Below, one piece after another: positions 55,713 through 64,000 of a stretch of DNA of 64,000 bases. The stretch is from Tagaea sp. CACIAM 22H2 (GTDB taxonomy: Bacteria; Pseudomonadota; Alphaproteobacteria; CACIAM-22H2). Both the position numbers and the translations under genes were made by a program. The notes beneath the pieces were generated by a model. It was not told the DNA's origin. It saw only the letters and a program-made list of their open reading frames with translations, and made no database searches. Location of the stretch: positions 124,001 to 188,000 of the forward strand of contig PVXE01000002.1 of the NCBI GenBank assembly GCA_014444615.1. The letters are read 5' to 3'. Within the stretch, counting starts at the first letter, position 1, and each line of letters begins with the position of its first letter.

Positions 55713-57008
55713 ATGTCCGTCGGAATGACTGCGTTGCTGACCGTCTTCGTCGTCGCGGCGGTGTTGCGCTTGCCGGTCGCGGCGTCGATGTTCGCCTCGG
55801 GCATCGCCTATCTCGCCGTCACGCGCCAGGATATCGGCCTGCTCGCCGACCAGACGCTGAACAGCACGCTGGGTTTGAGCCTGCTGATTGCCGTGCCGCT
55901 GTTCGTGCTGACGGCCAATATCATGAACGCGGTCACGATCTCCGACCGCTTGTGGAACGCCGGCAGCGCGCTGGTCGGCCGGTTGCGCGGCGGCCATGGC
56001 CACGTGACCGTGCTGATGAACCTTGTCATGTCGTCGATGACCGGTAGTGCGGTGTCCGACGTGGCCGGGGCGGGCATGGTCGCGGTGCGGATGATGCGCA
56101 GCCAAGGCGGCTATCCCGCCGGTTTCGCCTGCGCCATCGCCGCCTCGGCCTCGCTGCTCGGACCGCTGATCCCGCCGTCGATTCCGATGGTGCTCTACGC
56201 GCTGCTATCGGGCGCTTCGATCGGCGCGTTGTTCCTGGCGGGTATCGTGCCGGGACTGCTGATGGCGGCGTCGATCTCCGCTTGGATCTATATCGTCGCC
56301 AAACGCCGCAATCTGCCGCGCGGCGAGGTGGTGCCGCTGCGCGCGGTACCCGGCGTTCTGGCGCAGGCGGCCGTGCCGATGACGCTGCCCGCGGTCCTGC
56401 TCGGCGGCATTTGGCTCGGCATCTTCACGCCGACCGAAGCCGCGGCCGTCGCCGCGTTTTGGGCGGCGCTGATCGGCTTCGTCTGGTACCGGAACCTGAC
56501 CTTCGCGAAATTCGTCGATGTGTTCCGCGAATCCTCGCGCCAATCGACGATCGTGATGATGCTGATCGTCTCGTCCTTCATCGTGAATTACGCGATCACC
56601 AACGAAGGTGTCGCCGACGCCGTCGCGCGCTGGTTCGCGGCGAACGAGTTCTCGCAGGTCGGGTTCATGCTGGTCGTGAACCTGATGTTTCTCGTTCTCG
56701 GCACGGTGCTCGACGGCGCGGTGATGCTGCTGGTCTTCGTGCCGATCCTGCTGCCGACGGTGAAGGCGCTGGGCATCGATCTCGTCCATTTCGGCGTCGT
56801 CGTGATCGTGAACTTCATGATCGCGATCATCTCGCCGCCCTATGGGCTCATCCTTTTCGTGCTGTCGGCGCTGGCCAAGGTGCCGATGCGCGAGATCAAT
56901 CGCGAGATCTGGGCCTTCATTCTGCCGCTGGCCGTGGCGCTGTTGCTGCTGATCCTGTTCCCGGCGATCACGCTGTTCGTGCCGCATCTCTTCGGCTACG
57001 TCACATGA
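55713..57008 (+). CDS. dctM: TRAP transporter large permease, DctM family
   Basis: This 431-aa polytopic protein has about 12 helices, with SMTGSAVSDVAGAGMVAVRMM, ASASLLGPLIPPSIPMVLYALLSGASIGALFLAGI and the C-terminal ISPPYGLILFVLSAL motifs of the sodium-driven TRAP large subunit. Its stop overlaps the SDR start (ATGA). It is part of the dctPQM transporter for a carboxylate, likely a sugar acid given the neighbours. Confidence 0.95.
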   Translation: MSVGMTALLTVFVVAAVLRLPVAASMFASGIAYLAVTRQDIGLLADQTLNSTLGLSLLIAVPLFVLTANIMNAVTISDRLWNAGSALVGRLRGGHGHVTVLMNLVMSSMTGSAVSDVAGAGMVAVRMMRSQGGYPAGFACAIAASASLLGPLIPPSIPMVLYALLSGASIGALFLAGIVPGLLMAASISAWIYIVAKRRNLPRGEVVPLRAVPGVLAQAAVPMTLPAVLLGGIWLGIFTPTEAAAVAAFWAALIGFVWYRNLTFAKFVDVFRESSRQSTIVMMLIVSSFIVNYAITNEGVADAVARWFAANEFSQVGFMLVVNLMFLVLGTVLDGAVMLLVFVPILLPTVKALGIDLVHFGVVVIVNFMIAIISPPYGLILFVLSALAKVPMREINREIWAFILPLAVALLLLILFPAITLFVPHLFGYVT

Positions 57009-57733
57009 CGAAACCGGTCGCCTTCGTCACCGGGGCCGCGCAAGGGATCGGCCTTGCCGCCGCCAAGCGCCTCGCCGAGGACGGGTTCCGCGTCTTCGCG
57101 ATGGACCGCACGGCCGACACGCTCGCCGCCGCTTGCGCCAAGCTGCGCGCGGGCGGGCTCGACGTGTTCGCGGCGCCTTGCGACGTGTGCGAACGCGCGT
57201 CGGTCGCGTCGGCGCTCGATCAGGCCGATCGCGTCGACGCGATGGTGACGGCGGCGGGGATATATAACGACGCGCAATTCCTCGACCTGACCGAGGATCA
57301 CTTCCGCCGCATGCTCGATGTGAACGTGATCGGGACGTTCATCCCAGCGCAGGAAGCCGCGCGGCGGATGAAGCCGGGCGGTCGGATCGTCACGATCTCC
57401 TCGCGCGGCGCGCTCGGGGGCACGCGGTTCGCGCATTACGTCGCGTCGAAAGCCGCGGTGATCGGCCTTACGCGCGCGATGGCGATGGAATTGCGCGCCA
57501 AGCAGATCGCGGTGAACTCGGTCGCCCCCGGCTTCACCGACACGCCGATGACGCGCTCGGCCCCGGCCGAGATGTTCGCGGCGTGGGAAAGCCTGGAGCC
57601 GTCGGGCAAGGCCGCTTCGCCCGACGAAATCGCGAACGCGATCGCCTTCCTGGCATCGCCCAAGACCAGCTTCGTGACCGGCCAGACGCTGTTCGTCGAC
57701 GGCGGCAAGTCGCTGGGCGGCCTCGGTATCTAA
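57005..57733 (+). CDS. Short-chain dehydrogenase/reductase (SDR)
   Basis: This 242-aa classical SDR has the cofactor motif TGAAQGIG (9-16), catalytic serine in VTISSRG, YVASK as the Tyr-x3-Lys pair and a C-terminal FVDGG. M/D before the cofactor strand (FAMDRTAD) favours NAD over NADP. ATG 57005 overlaps the dctM stop. Together with the FAH protein it could perform dehydrogenation and then C-C hydrolysis of a keto-deoxy sugar acid, as in the non-phosphorylative L-fucose/L-rhamnose routes; this is inference. Confidence 0.92.
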   Translation: MTKPVAFVTGAAQGIGLAAAKRLAEDGFRVFAMDRTADTLAAACAKLRAGGLDVFAAPCDVCERASVASALDQADRVDAMVTAAGIYNDAQFLDLTEDHFRRMLDVNVIGTFIPAQEAARRMKPGGRIVTISSRGALGGTRFAHYVASKAAVIGLTRAMAMELRAKQIAVNSVAPGFTDTPMTRSAPAEMFAAWESLEPSGKAASPDEIANAIAFLASPKTSFVTGQTLFVDGGKSLGGLGI

Positions 57734-57744
57734 GGCCGCGCGCC

Positions 57745-59826
57745 TCAGACCGTTTTGATCTTCGCCAGGAATTCGTCGAGGGCGGCGTTCAGCGAGCGGC
57801 TGTCGTGCGCGAGTGCGGTGACCGATCCCAAAACGCGGTCGGCGGCTTCTTCGGTTTTCGTGCTCGATTCCGCCACGCTCGCGACGTTGGTGGTGACCTG
57901 CCGTGTGCCGGCCGCCGCTTGCTGGACGCTACGCGAGATCTCTTGCGTCGCGCTGCCTTGCTCCTCGATTGCGGCCGCGATGGCCGTAGCGCCGCCGTCG
58001 ATACGGCGGATCGCCTCGACGATGGCGTTGATCGCGGCGACCGTCCGCTCGGTCGAGGATTGGATGTCCTGGACCTGCCGGGAGATATCCTCGGTCGCTT
58101 TGCCGGTCTGTGTCGCGAGGTTCTTGACCTCCGACGCGACGACGGCGAAGCCCTTGCCGGCGTCGCCCGCGCGCGCGGCTTCGATCGTGGCGTTGAGGGC
58201 GAGGAGATTGGTTTGCTCGGCGATGCCGGCAATCAGCTTGACGACCTCGCCGATTTCCTGCGCGCGCTGGGCAAGATCGGTCACGAGCGTATTCGTGCTG
58301 GCGGCTTGCTCGGCGGCTTCCTTGGCTTCCTTGGCGCTGGATTGGACGCGCGACGAGATTTCGCCGATCGATGCGGTCAATTCCTCGGTCGCGGCGGCGA
58401 CGGAATTGACGTTCTCGGTCGCCGCCTCGGCGGCCGACGCCACGCTGGACGCGTTGCGGCTCGACGATGTCGCGATCTCGCGCATCGCGTTGGCGGTACC
58501 CGACAGATCGGCCGTCGACGCTTCGAGCTTGCCGGTCAGATTTTTCGCGACCGCGTCGAGATCGGCGCAAAGCTTGGCCAAGGCGGCGGCGCGTTTGACC
58601 TGCGCTTCGCGCTGGGCGGCTTGTTCGGCGCTCAAGCGTTCGGCGTTCGCGGCACTTTCGCGCAAGGTTTCCAGCGCATCGGCGACGCTGCCGAATTCGT
58701 CGGCATGGCGCCATTTCGGCACCGGCGTCGCGTAGTCGCCCGTGCCCAAGCGGCCGATCGCCGGGATCAACGCCGCGAAGGCGGCGACCACGCGGCTGCG
58801 CACGGCGAACATCGCGTAAGCCGCCAGCGCCAGCACGAACGCCATCACCGCCGCGGAAATCGCGAAATCAGCAATGGCCTCGGCGCGCATCGTCTCGGCG
58901 CGTTCGACGGCGAGGTCGAGTGCCAGCGTGCCGATCGCGACCATCTTTTCGAACGGCGCGTTGCACACCGCGGTCCATTCGGCCGCCGGTGCCGCCGGCT
59001 GGCCGGAACCGAGATTGGCGAGTATCGCGTCCATCCGGGCGATCGAGGCTTCGGCGGCTTGCTTTGCTTCGGTGACGGCGCGCGCGAGAACGGGCGAAGC
59101 GCCGGGGTTCTTGAGCAGATCGTTCAACTCGTCGAAACGCTTGGCGACGATTCCGCGATAGCGGCCGATTTCCCGATGCTGCTCGGGCGTCATCGCGGCG
59201 CCCGAAGCCACGGTCGGGCGCAGATAGGAGCATTGGGACCCAAAATTCGAACGGATCGTCCAGCTTGTCAGCCGGAACTGCACGAACTCGGCGAAGGTGG
59301 GGTCCGTGCCGCGCACGGTCGTCGCCAAGCGGTCCGAAGTTTGGTCGAAGCGCGCCAGAATGGTGTCGGCTGCGGCGACCCAATCGTTGATGGCGGCGAG
59401 TTGGCGTTGCGCGCGCGGCTTGGCCGCTTCGCGATCGACCGACGCGCCACGCGCGGCCATCGCGGTCATCAGGTCACGCATTTCCGCCGTATCGCGGTCG
59501 GCGCCGGCCACGCCCGAGCGTTGCAAGGCATCGATCGCGCGACCGACCCGCTCCTCGACCAGACGGCGGATCTCGGCGATCTGCGGCCTGGGATCGTCCT
59601 GCGTCTGCAGGGCCGTGGCGATCGATCCGCGCTGCTGGCGCAGGGGCGACAACGCCTCGAAGATCGCGCGATCGGCCTGGGTCAGCGCCGTCACCGTACC
59701 GCTGTTCAGAAAGCGCGTGGCTGCCGTCCAGATGTCGCCAGCGTTCAGGTAGATCAGCGCCAAGGTAAGGGCGCCGAAAAGCGTCATCATGCGGTTGGAA
59801 ACCGAAGTCGTGCGGGCGGACGCCAT
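57745..59826 (-). CDS. Methyl-accepting chemotaxis protein with nitrate/nitrite-type sensor
   Basis: This 693-aa chemoreceptor has TM1 near residues 13-31 and a long helical periplasmic domain of about 290 residues resembling the NIT/helical-bundle sensors, with a cysteine pair (SQCSY and AVCNAPF). TM2 lies near 322-345, followed by HAMP and a cytoplasmic signalling domain with tip [16 protein letters not shown]. The start ATG 59826 is supported by GGAGAAGG 4 bases upstream. Its C-terminus is only 11 bases from the convergent SDR. The ligand is unknown. Confidence 0.92.
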   Translation of the reverse strand: MASARTTSVSNRMMTLFGALTLALIYLNAGDIWTAATRFLNSGTVTALTQADRAIFEALSPLRQQRGSIATALQTQDDPRPQIAEIRRLVEERVGRAIDALQRSGVAGADRDTAEMRDLMTAMAARGASVDREAAKPRAQRQLAAINDWVAAADTILARFDQTSDRLATTVRGTDPTFAEFVQFRLTSWTIRSNFGSQCSYLRPTVASGAAMTPEQHREIGRYRGIVAKRFDELNDLLKNPGASPVLARAVTEAKQAAEASIARMDAILANLGSGQPAAPAAEWTAVCNAPFEKMVAIGTLALDLAVERAETMRAEAIADFAISAAVMAFVLALAAYAMFAVRSRVVAAFAALIPAIGRLGTGDYATPVPKWRHADEFGSVADALETLRESAANAERLSAEQAAQREAQVKRAAALAKLCADLDAVAKNLTGKLEASTADLSGTANAMREIATSSSRNASSVASAAEAATENVNSVAAATEELTASIGEISSRVQSSAKEAKEAAEQAASTNTLVTDLAQRAQEIGEVVKLIAGIAEQTNLLALNATIEAARAGDAGKGFAVVASEVKNLATQTGKATEDISRQVQDIQSSTERTVAAINAIVEAIRRIDGGATAIAAAIEEQGSATQEISRSVQQAAAGTRQVTTNVASVAESSTKTEEAADRVLGSVTALAHDSRSLNAALDEFLAKIKTV

Positions 59827-60035
59827 GGAGCCTTCTCCGAGGTTGCGGAAGATCGTCGAGCGATACCGCATCCTTTTTCGCGGTAAGGTCTTAAAAAGAC
59901 GTTGCCGTAATGGAGAAATTTCCCCCGGTGGTGGTGTAAGACGGCGTGTCGGCGCGTCTTTTTTCCCGAAAAAGCGTTTCGCTGCCGACGGTTGCCTCGG
60001 CCGCGAAGCCCGTGTAGGGAAGGGGTCCGGGAAAA

Positions 60036-60109
60036 CGGTGTGTAGCTCAGCCTGGTAGAGCGCTTGCTTTGGGAGCAAGAAGTCGCGAGTTCGAATCCCG
60101 CCACACCGA
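60036..60109 (+). tRNA. tRNA-Pro (anticodon TGG), CCA not encoded
   Basis: This is a complete cloverleaf. Acceptor CGGTGTG pairs with CACACCG, D-arm GCTCAGCCTGGTAGAGC, anticodon stem with loop CTTTGGGAG (anticodon TGG), T-loop AGTTCGAATC and discriminator A. The following bases are CCC, so CCA is added enzymatically. Confidence 0.95.
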
Positions 60110-60122
60110 CCCGGATCGCGCC

Positions 60123-62288
60123 TTAAAGCCCGCGCCAGATTTCCGGATTGAGATTGTCCTGGTCGAAGCGCGCCAAGGTCGGATGCGGCATCGGCCGCGG
60201 CTGGGCCCCCATCAAAATCGCCTGGATTTGACGCGCGCGGTGCATCGCGGGCGTGGCAACATTGGCACTTTCGAGAAAGTCCCACAGCACGGCCGAATTC
60301 GCATTCGCATTGAACCCGGCGGCGAAACTGGCGTTCGAGACGAACGCCTCGATCAGGCAGGCGCTGAACCAATTGCCGATCGCGCCGGCGGTCAGTGATT
60401 CGTAGCGCTCGAGGGCGGGGATCAGCGGCTCGTCCGGCATCGTTGCCGTCCCCGCCATGACCGCGTCCAACGTCCGTCCGAGCGCGTCGATCATCGCGCC
60501 GCGCCGGCCCGCCGCACGCGCGATCCGCGCATAGGTCAGCGCGCGCGAGAAGCCGGGCCGCGCCATATAGGCGATTTTGGCGAGGCGCTCGGCTTCCAGG
60601 AAATCGGCGACACGCAACGGCAAGGGCCGATCGGCGTGGCGCGCGCGTTCGAACCGCGCGATTGCCGCGATGTATTCACCCGCCGCCGGCGCTTGCGGCG
60701 CACTCAAATTCAGCGCGACCGCCGGGTTCAACGCGAGGACCGCGATGCGCGATCGGGCGAGGGCGATGAACGGCGCGGGATCGTCGAGCGGCTCGGCTTG
60801 CGGCACGTTATCCACCAGCCTGCCCTCGGCGGCGAGCTGCTTCGCGCGCGCCGGCAGCGCGCCGAAACCATAGGCGAGAAACGGGTCGGCGTCGGGCGCA
60901 TCTAAATCGAGCGGCACCAGCGCGTTCGGGCCGGGCAGCAAGGCATAGAGCGCGAAGCCCTGCGCGATCAGCTCGTGCATCGGGGCAAAATTCCGCGTCG
61001 TGTCGGCGTTCACGATCTCGCTCATGACCAGGGGGGCGAAGCGGGCCAAAACGCCGCGACCGCCCCGCAGCGCGTCGGTTTCGCCGCCTTCAAGATCGAG
61101 CTTCAGGAAATCCCACGCCGTCCAGCCCAAAGCGGCAATCTCGTCGTCGAGCGTGACGACCGGCACGTCGAGCGTGCCGCCTTCGGCCAGACGCGCGTTC
61201 TCCGAATGGCCGGAGATATCGAAACGCGCCGTGCCGGTCGCCGCACCGAGCGCCACGCGGCGATGATGGATGCGCGACGACAAACCGTTCAGCGCGATGG
61301 CGCGCGCACCGCGATCGGCGATCGGCGGATTGGGTTCGAACGCCAGAACATCGGCGCCTGCACGCGCCAAGGTCAACGTATAGACGCCGAGATTGGCGCC
61401 GCCGTCCACCGCCCGCCAGCCCGGGCGCACCAGCGATCGCACGAACGCGAACTCGTCCTCGAACCACGTCTCGCGCTCCAGCAGGATGATCGTCGAGGTC
61501 GAGGTCGGTTCGCGCGGGCAAATCGCGACCGAGCCATCGGTCAATCGCAACGCGTACTCGTCGTCGTGCACGAGAGCGGCGGGCGGCGGCGGCGCGGCGG
61601 CGGCGAAGGCGGCGCTACGCGCGGCGATGCGGCCCGGATCCGCAGCCCAAACGGGATGGCCGGCATGGCGTTCGATCGCGATCGATATGTCGGGGGCTTG
61701 CTGCCCCTTGAAGGCCTCGCCGGCGAGCACGAGAACCGGCGAACCGATCTCGCGCCACAGATGGCGATAGTCGCGGCCGTCGGCGCTGCGGCGATGCGGA
61801 TCGTAGCCGGTGAACGCCTTAAACGAAGCGATCGCCGGATGGCCGGATGCAAGATCGCCCATCGCGCTGGCGGCGTACTCGGCGATGCCGGAATAATCAC
61901 CGGGCGAAAAAACGGGATCGTCGAGCACAAGTGCGCGGACGATCGACGGCCGCGCGCGCGCGATCAGCGCGGCCACGACGGCGCCCAGCGAGATGCCGTA
62001 GATCGTGACGGGCACGCCCGCGAATTCCCGCGCGCATAATGCGCCAAAAACATGCGCCAGCCGTTCCGGCGTGGCGGTTGGCGACGGCGCCTCGCCGTTC
62101 GTGCCCGGTTGATCGAAGGCGACGACGGAAAAATGTCGCGCCAGTTCCGCGATCATCGGCGAGACGATGTCGATATTGCCCATCGTTCCGGGCACGAGAA
62201 GCAAGGGCGGCAGTCCCGACGCCGTTTCGAAACGCGCGCAGACCAGCGCCGTGCCGTCCAGATCGACGGTGAAATCACGGCGGTTCAT
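60123..62288 (-). CDS. Alpha/beta-hydrolase fused to FkbM-family methyltransferase
   Basis: This 721-aa protein has an N-terminal ~225-residue alpha/beta-hydrolase, with nucleophile S100 in GISLGA, oxyanion stretch [10 protein letters not shown] and candidate histidine in HAGHPVW. The acid residue is not obvious. Residues about 265-480 are an FkbM methyltransferase with the SAM loop [11 protein letters not shown] and [18 protein letters not shown]. About 240 further helical C-terminal residues are of unknown type. It overlaps the FkbM gene upstream by 4 bases. Its function is unknown, but the context (GT41, FkbM) suggests modification of a glycan or glycosylated surface protein. Confidence 0.85.
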   Translation of the reverse strand: MNRRDFTVDLDGTALVCARFETASGLPPLLLVPGTMGNIDIVSPMIAELARHFSVVAFDQPGTNGEAPSPTATPERLAHVFGALCAREFAGVPVTIYGISLGAVVAALIARARPSIVRALVLDDPVFSPGDYSGIAEYAASAMGDLASGHPAIASFKAFTGYDPHRRSADGRDYRHLWREIGSPVLVLAGEAFKGQQAPDISIAIERHAGHPVWAADPGRIAARSAAFAAAAPPPPAALVHDDEYALRLTDGSVAICPREPTSTSTIILLERETWFEDEFAFVRSLVRPGWRAVDGGANLGVYTLTLARAGADVLAFEPNPPIADRGARAIALNGLSSRIHHRRVALGAATGTARFDISGHSENARLAEGGTLDVPVVTLDDEIAALGWTAWDFLKLDLEGGETDALRGGRGVLARFAPLVMSEIVNADTTRNFAPMHELIAQGFALYALLPGPNALVPLDLDAPDADPFLAYGFGALPARAKQLAAEGRLVDNVPQAEPLDDPAPFIALARSRIAVLALNPAVALNLSAPQAPAAGEYIAAIARFERARHADRPLPLRVADFLEAERLAKIAYMARPGFSRALTYARIARAAGRRGAMIDALGRTLDAVMAGTATMPDEPLIPALERYESLTAGAIGNWFSACLIEAFVSNASFAAGFNANANSAVLWDFLESANVATPAMHRARQIQAILMGAQPRPMPHPTLARFDQDNLNPEIWRGL

Positions 62289-63172
62289 CGCGGAGCCTCC
62301 GCCGACAGCGCCGCGATCATATCCGGGCGCGCGGCGCGCACGGCGACGTAGTTCGCGTTCTCGAAATCCTCGTCGGCCAGCGAGTAGTCCGCGAAGCGCA
62401 CGCCCGACGGGCCGGCCTTGCCGACGCGATAGCCGAGATTCGTCAACATGAAGTGGAAATCGATCAGCAGCCTGTGGGTCAGGATGTTGACGCGGCCATA
62501 TTCGAATTGCAGCGCGTCGATCCGGCCTTCGCCGAGCATCGCGCCGAATCCGTCAAAGACGAGATGTTCGGCCCCCTCGACGTCGATCTTCGCGTAGTCG
62601 ATCCGCGCGATGCCATTCGCGGCGGCATAGCCGTCGGCGCGGCGCACCGGGCAGCGCACAACGCGCGACGGGGCGGCGTGCGGAAACGGCGCGATCGAGG
62701 CGAGTTCGTCGAACCCGGCATAGACATTCACGTCGATCTCGCCGTCGACATGGGCAAGGCCGAACGGGTTGGCGTGCACGCGCGCGTCGTTGGCGAAACG
62801 CCCGGCATAATGCTTGAACGTGTCGGGCACGACTTCGAACCCGTGCACCGCGCAATCGGGCCAGTGGGCGAGGGCCGCCGCCGTCCAATTGCCGCGATTG
62901 GCGCCGATATCGAACGCCATGCGGATGCCCAGCGGGGCAAGTGCACGCACGATCCGCGCTTCGCCGGAAATCTCCAGCGGCGCGCCTTTGGCGGGCGGTG
63001 GCGAGGCAAGGCGTGCCGCCCGGCCGAACAGCCGCGCGAGGTCCGCCAATTCGCCGTTGTCGCCGCGTGCGGCCAGCGCGCGCGCCGCGTTTTCGAAATC
63101 GGCGTCGGGCGCGGCGTCGCCCAAGGCGAGGGCGAGGGCGCGGCGGCGAAGTCCGGCGAGATCATCGGTCAT
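62285..63172 (-). CDS. FkbM-family methyltransferase
   Basis: This 295-aa protein has a helical N-terminal part (about 1-80) and an FkbM Rossmann domain with SAM loop MAFDIGANRGNWTAAAL and IDYAKIDVEGAEHLVFDGFG. FkbM enzymes O-methylate sugars or hydroxyls. Its start overlaps the GT41 stop and its stop overlaps the hydrolase-FkbM start, so the three are coupled. Confidence 0.9.
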   Translation of the reverse strand: MTDDLAGLRRRALALALGDAAPDADFENAARALAARGDNGELADLARLFGRAARLASPPPAKGAPLEISGEARIVRALAPLGIRMAFDIGANRGNWTAAALAHWPDCAVHGFEVVPDTFKHYAGRFANDARVHANPFGLAHVDGEIDVNVYAGFDELASIAPFPHAAPSRVVRCPVRRADGYAAANGIARIDYAKIDVEGAEHLVFDGFGAMLGEGRIDALQFEYGRVNILTHRLLIDFHFMLTNLGYRVGKAGPSGVRFADYSLADEDFENANYVAVRAARPDMIAALSAEAPR

Positions 63173-64000
63173 GTTGCCCTCATTATCGCCCGGCGGGCGA
63201 AAGCGCGATAGGCGCGTTCAAGGCGGTGCATCCAACGCCGCTCGTCGACGAGCGCCGAGTACTTCATCCGATCGGGCAGTCCGGCGCGCAACGCGTTGCG
63301 CCACGCGATGTCGGCGGCGAGTTCGGCGGCGACGCGGACGTAATCCTCCACGCTCGCTGCCCGGCAGCGGTCGAGGCCGAGATGCGCAAGCATCGCCCCG
63401 CTCCAGCGCGACATCATCGTGTCGCCGGTCAGCGAAACGACGGGCACGCCCATCGACAGCGCTTCGAACGTGCTGGTCGATCCGTTGAACGGGAACGGGT
63501 CGAGCACCACGTCCACACCGTGATACGAGGCAAGATGTGCGGCCAAGTCGGCGACATAGGGCCGCACGGCGATGCGCGCGGGATCGATCCCGGCCTTGGT
63601 GAAATGCGCTTGGAAGCGCTGGCGGATTTCGGGTTCGTCCATCGCGCGCGCATGACCCAGCAGCAGCGTCGCGCCCTCGACCGCACGCAGGACCTGCGCC
63701 CAGGTTTCCAGCGTGCGGCCGTTGAGCTTGGTCGGGTTGGAGAACGACGCGAACACGATCGGCGCATTCGCCGCGCGCGGCGCCAGTGTCCGCGCCTCGG
63801 CAAGCCAGGGGTGGATATACAGATTGGGCAGGCGCAGCACGCGCTCGGCGTAGAACTCGTTGCCGTGCCGGGGGACGAGGTGTCGATCGGCGATCAGATA
63901 GTCGATCGCAGCGATGCCGCTGGTCGCCGCATCGAACAGGCTGACTTGCACGGGCGCCGCGCGCCGCCAGGCGAGGCCGGTGCGGTTCTCGTCGAAATGG
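63169..64000 (-). CDS. GT41 (OGT/SPINDLY-like) glycosyltransferase, 5' end outside window
   Basis: About 277 C-terminal residues are visible. The frame is open to the right edge (HFDENRTGLAWRRAAPVQVSL), so the true start and any TPR repeats lie beyond 64000. The GT41 signatures are clear: APVQVS, AIDYLIADRHLVP, VFASFSNPTKLNGRTLETWAQVL and DPFPFNGSTSTFEALSMGVPVVSLTGD. The GxTG-type ending of bacterial OGTs is replaced by SLFDAATSGIAA. It transfers a sugar (GlcNAc or similar) onto a protein or glycan. Adjacent FkbM genes suggest a surface-glycan or flagellin-modification locus. Confidence 0.88.
   Translation of the reverse strand, partial: HFDENRTGLAWRRAAPVQVSLFDAATSGIAAIDYLIADRHLVPRHGNEFYAERVLRLPNLYIHPWLAEARTLAPRAANAPIVFASFSNPTKLNGRTLETWAQVLRAVEGATLLLGHARAMDEPEIRQRFQAHFTKAGIDPARIAVRPYVADLAAHLASYHGVDVVLDPFPFNGSTSTFEALSMGVPVVSLTGDTMMSRWSGAMLAHLGLDRCRAASVEDYVRVAAELAADIAWRNALRAGLPDRMKYSALVDERRWMHRLERAYRAFARRAIMRAT

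Noticed and set aside
57583-59886. 767-codon open frame on the plus strand
   Set aside because: It is antisense to the chemoreceptor gene, with no signal, motif or ribosome site supporting it.

Overview
The window is very GC-rich and gene-dense. It has few gaps, strong GC-rich codon bias, many 1-4 nt start/stop overlaps, and intergenic regions that stand out as AT-rich islands. The gene families point to a free-living, metabolically versatile alphaproteobacterium, possibly Rhodospirillales-like: a seven-subunit Mrp/Mnh antiporter, several TRAP/Tct/ABC importers, XdhC/CoxDE-type molybdenum-hydroxylase maturation, FCD-GntR regulators and chemoreceptors. This assignment is inferred from gene content only. 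No insertion sequence, prophage, CRISPR array or rRNA was seen.

Layout, left to right. (1) 1-1107: the incomplete gene of an aconitase/3-isopropylmalate dehydratase large subunit, with an AT-rich palindromic upstream region. (2) 1414-10644, minus strand: a tightly overlapping mnhABCDEFG cation/proton antiporter operon. Its last antiporter gene is fused in frame to a universal-stress (Usp) module, and it is followed by a histidine kinase and a sigma-54-dependent response regulator. (3) 10934-15592, plus strand: a dipeptide/opine-type ABC importer with both ATPases on one chain. (4) 15787-23634, plus strand: a polyamine-type ABC importer, a metal-ligand-less (creatinase-like) M24 hydrolase, a GlcG/HbpS-family protein, an amidase and an XRE-cupin regulator. 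A perfect 9-bp dyad lies in its promoter. (5) 23642-36881: tRNA-Glu, then a molybdenum hydroxylase locus. Its maturation genes (coxD, coxE, split xdhC, a MoeA-MobA fusion, sufS, sufU) are translationally coupled. A chemoreceptor with a PilZ tail separates them from the structural genes coxG-S-L-M (form II, AYRGAGR motif).

(6) 37068-40638, plus strand: a TAXI-type TRAP transporter with a DUF1850 protein. (7) 40635-43642, minus strand: a TctCBA tricarboxylate-type transporter, divergent from a hybrid histidine kinase (43822-45987). (8) 46048-47904: an Atm1-type ABC exporter, convergent with a thiXYZ pyrimidine-precursor importer controlled by a TPP riboswitch (50311-50382). (9) 50443-52363: a histone-deacetylase-like amidohydrolase, a DUF192 protein and an EthD-like protein. 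(10) 52376-57733: a GntR regulator divergent from an FAH-family hydrolase, a TRAP DctPQM transporter and an SDR dehydrogenase, which look like a sugar-acid catabolic unit. (11) 57745-59826: a second chemoreceptor, followed by tRNA-Pro. (12) 60123-64000, minus strand: a GT41 (OGT-like) glycosyltransferase running off the window, an FkbM methyltransferase and an alpha/beta-hydrolase-FkbM fusion.

Three transporter operons (TAXI, Tct, TRAP) carry a strong hairpin between the binding-protein gene and the permease genes, which would favour expression of the binding protein. The points most worth following are the MnhG-Usp fusion, the SufS-SufU pair coupled to Mo-hydroxylase maturation genes, and the metal-free M24 hydrolase operon with its operator.
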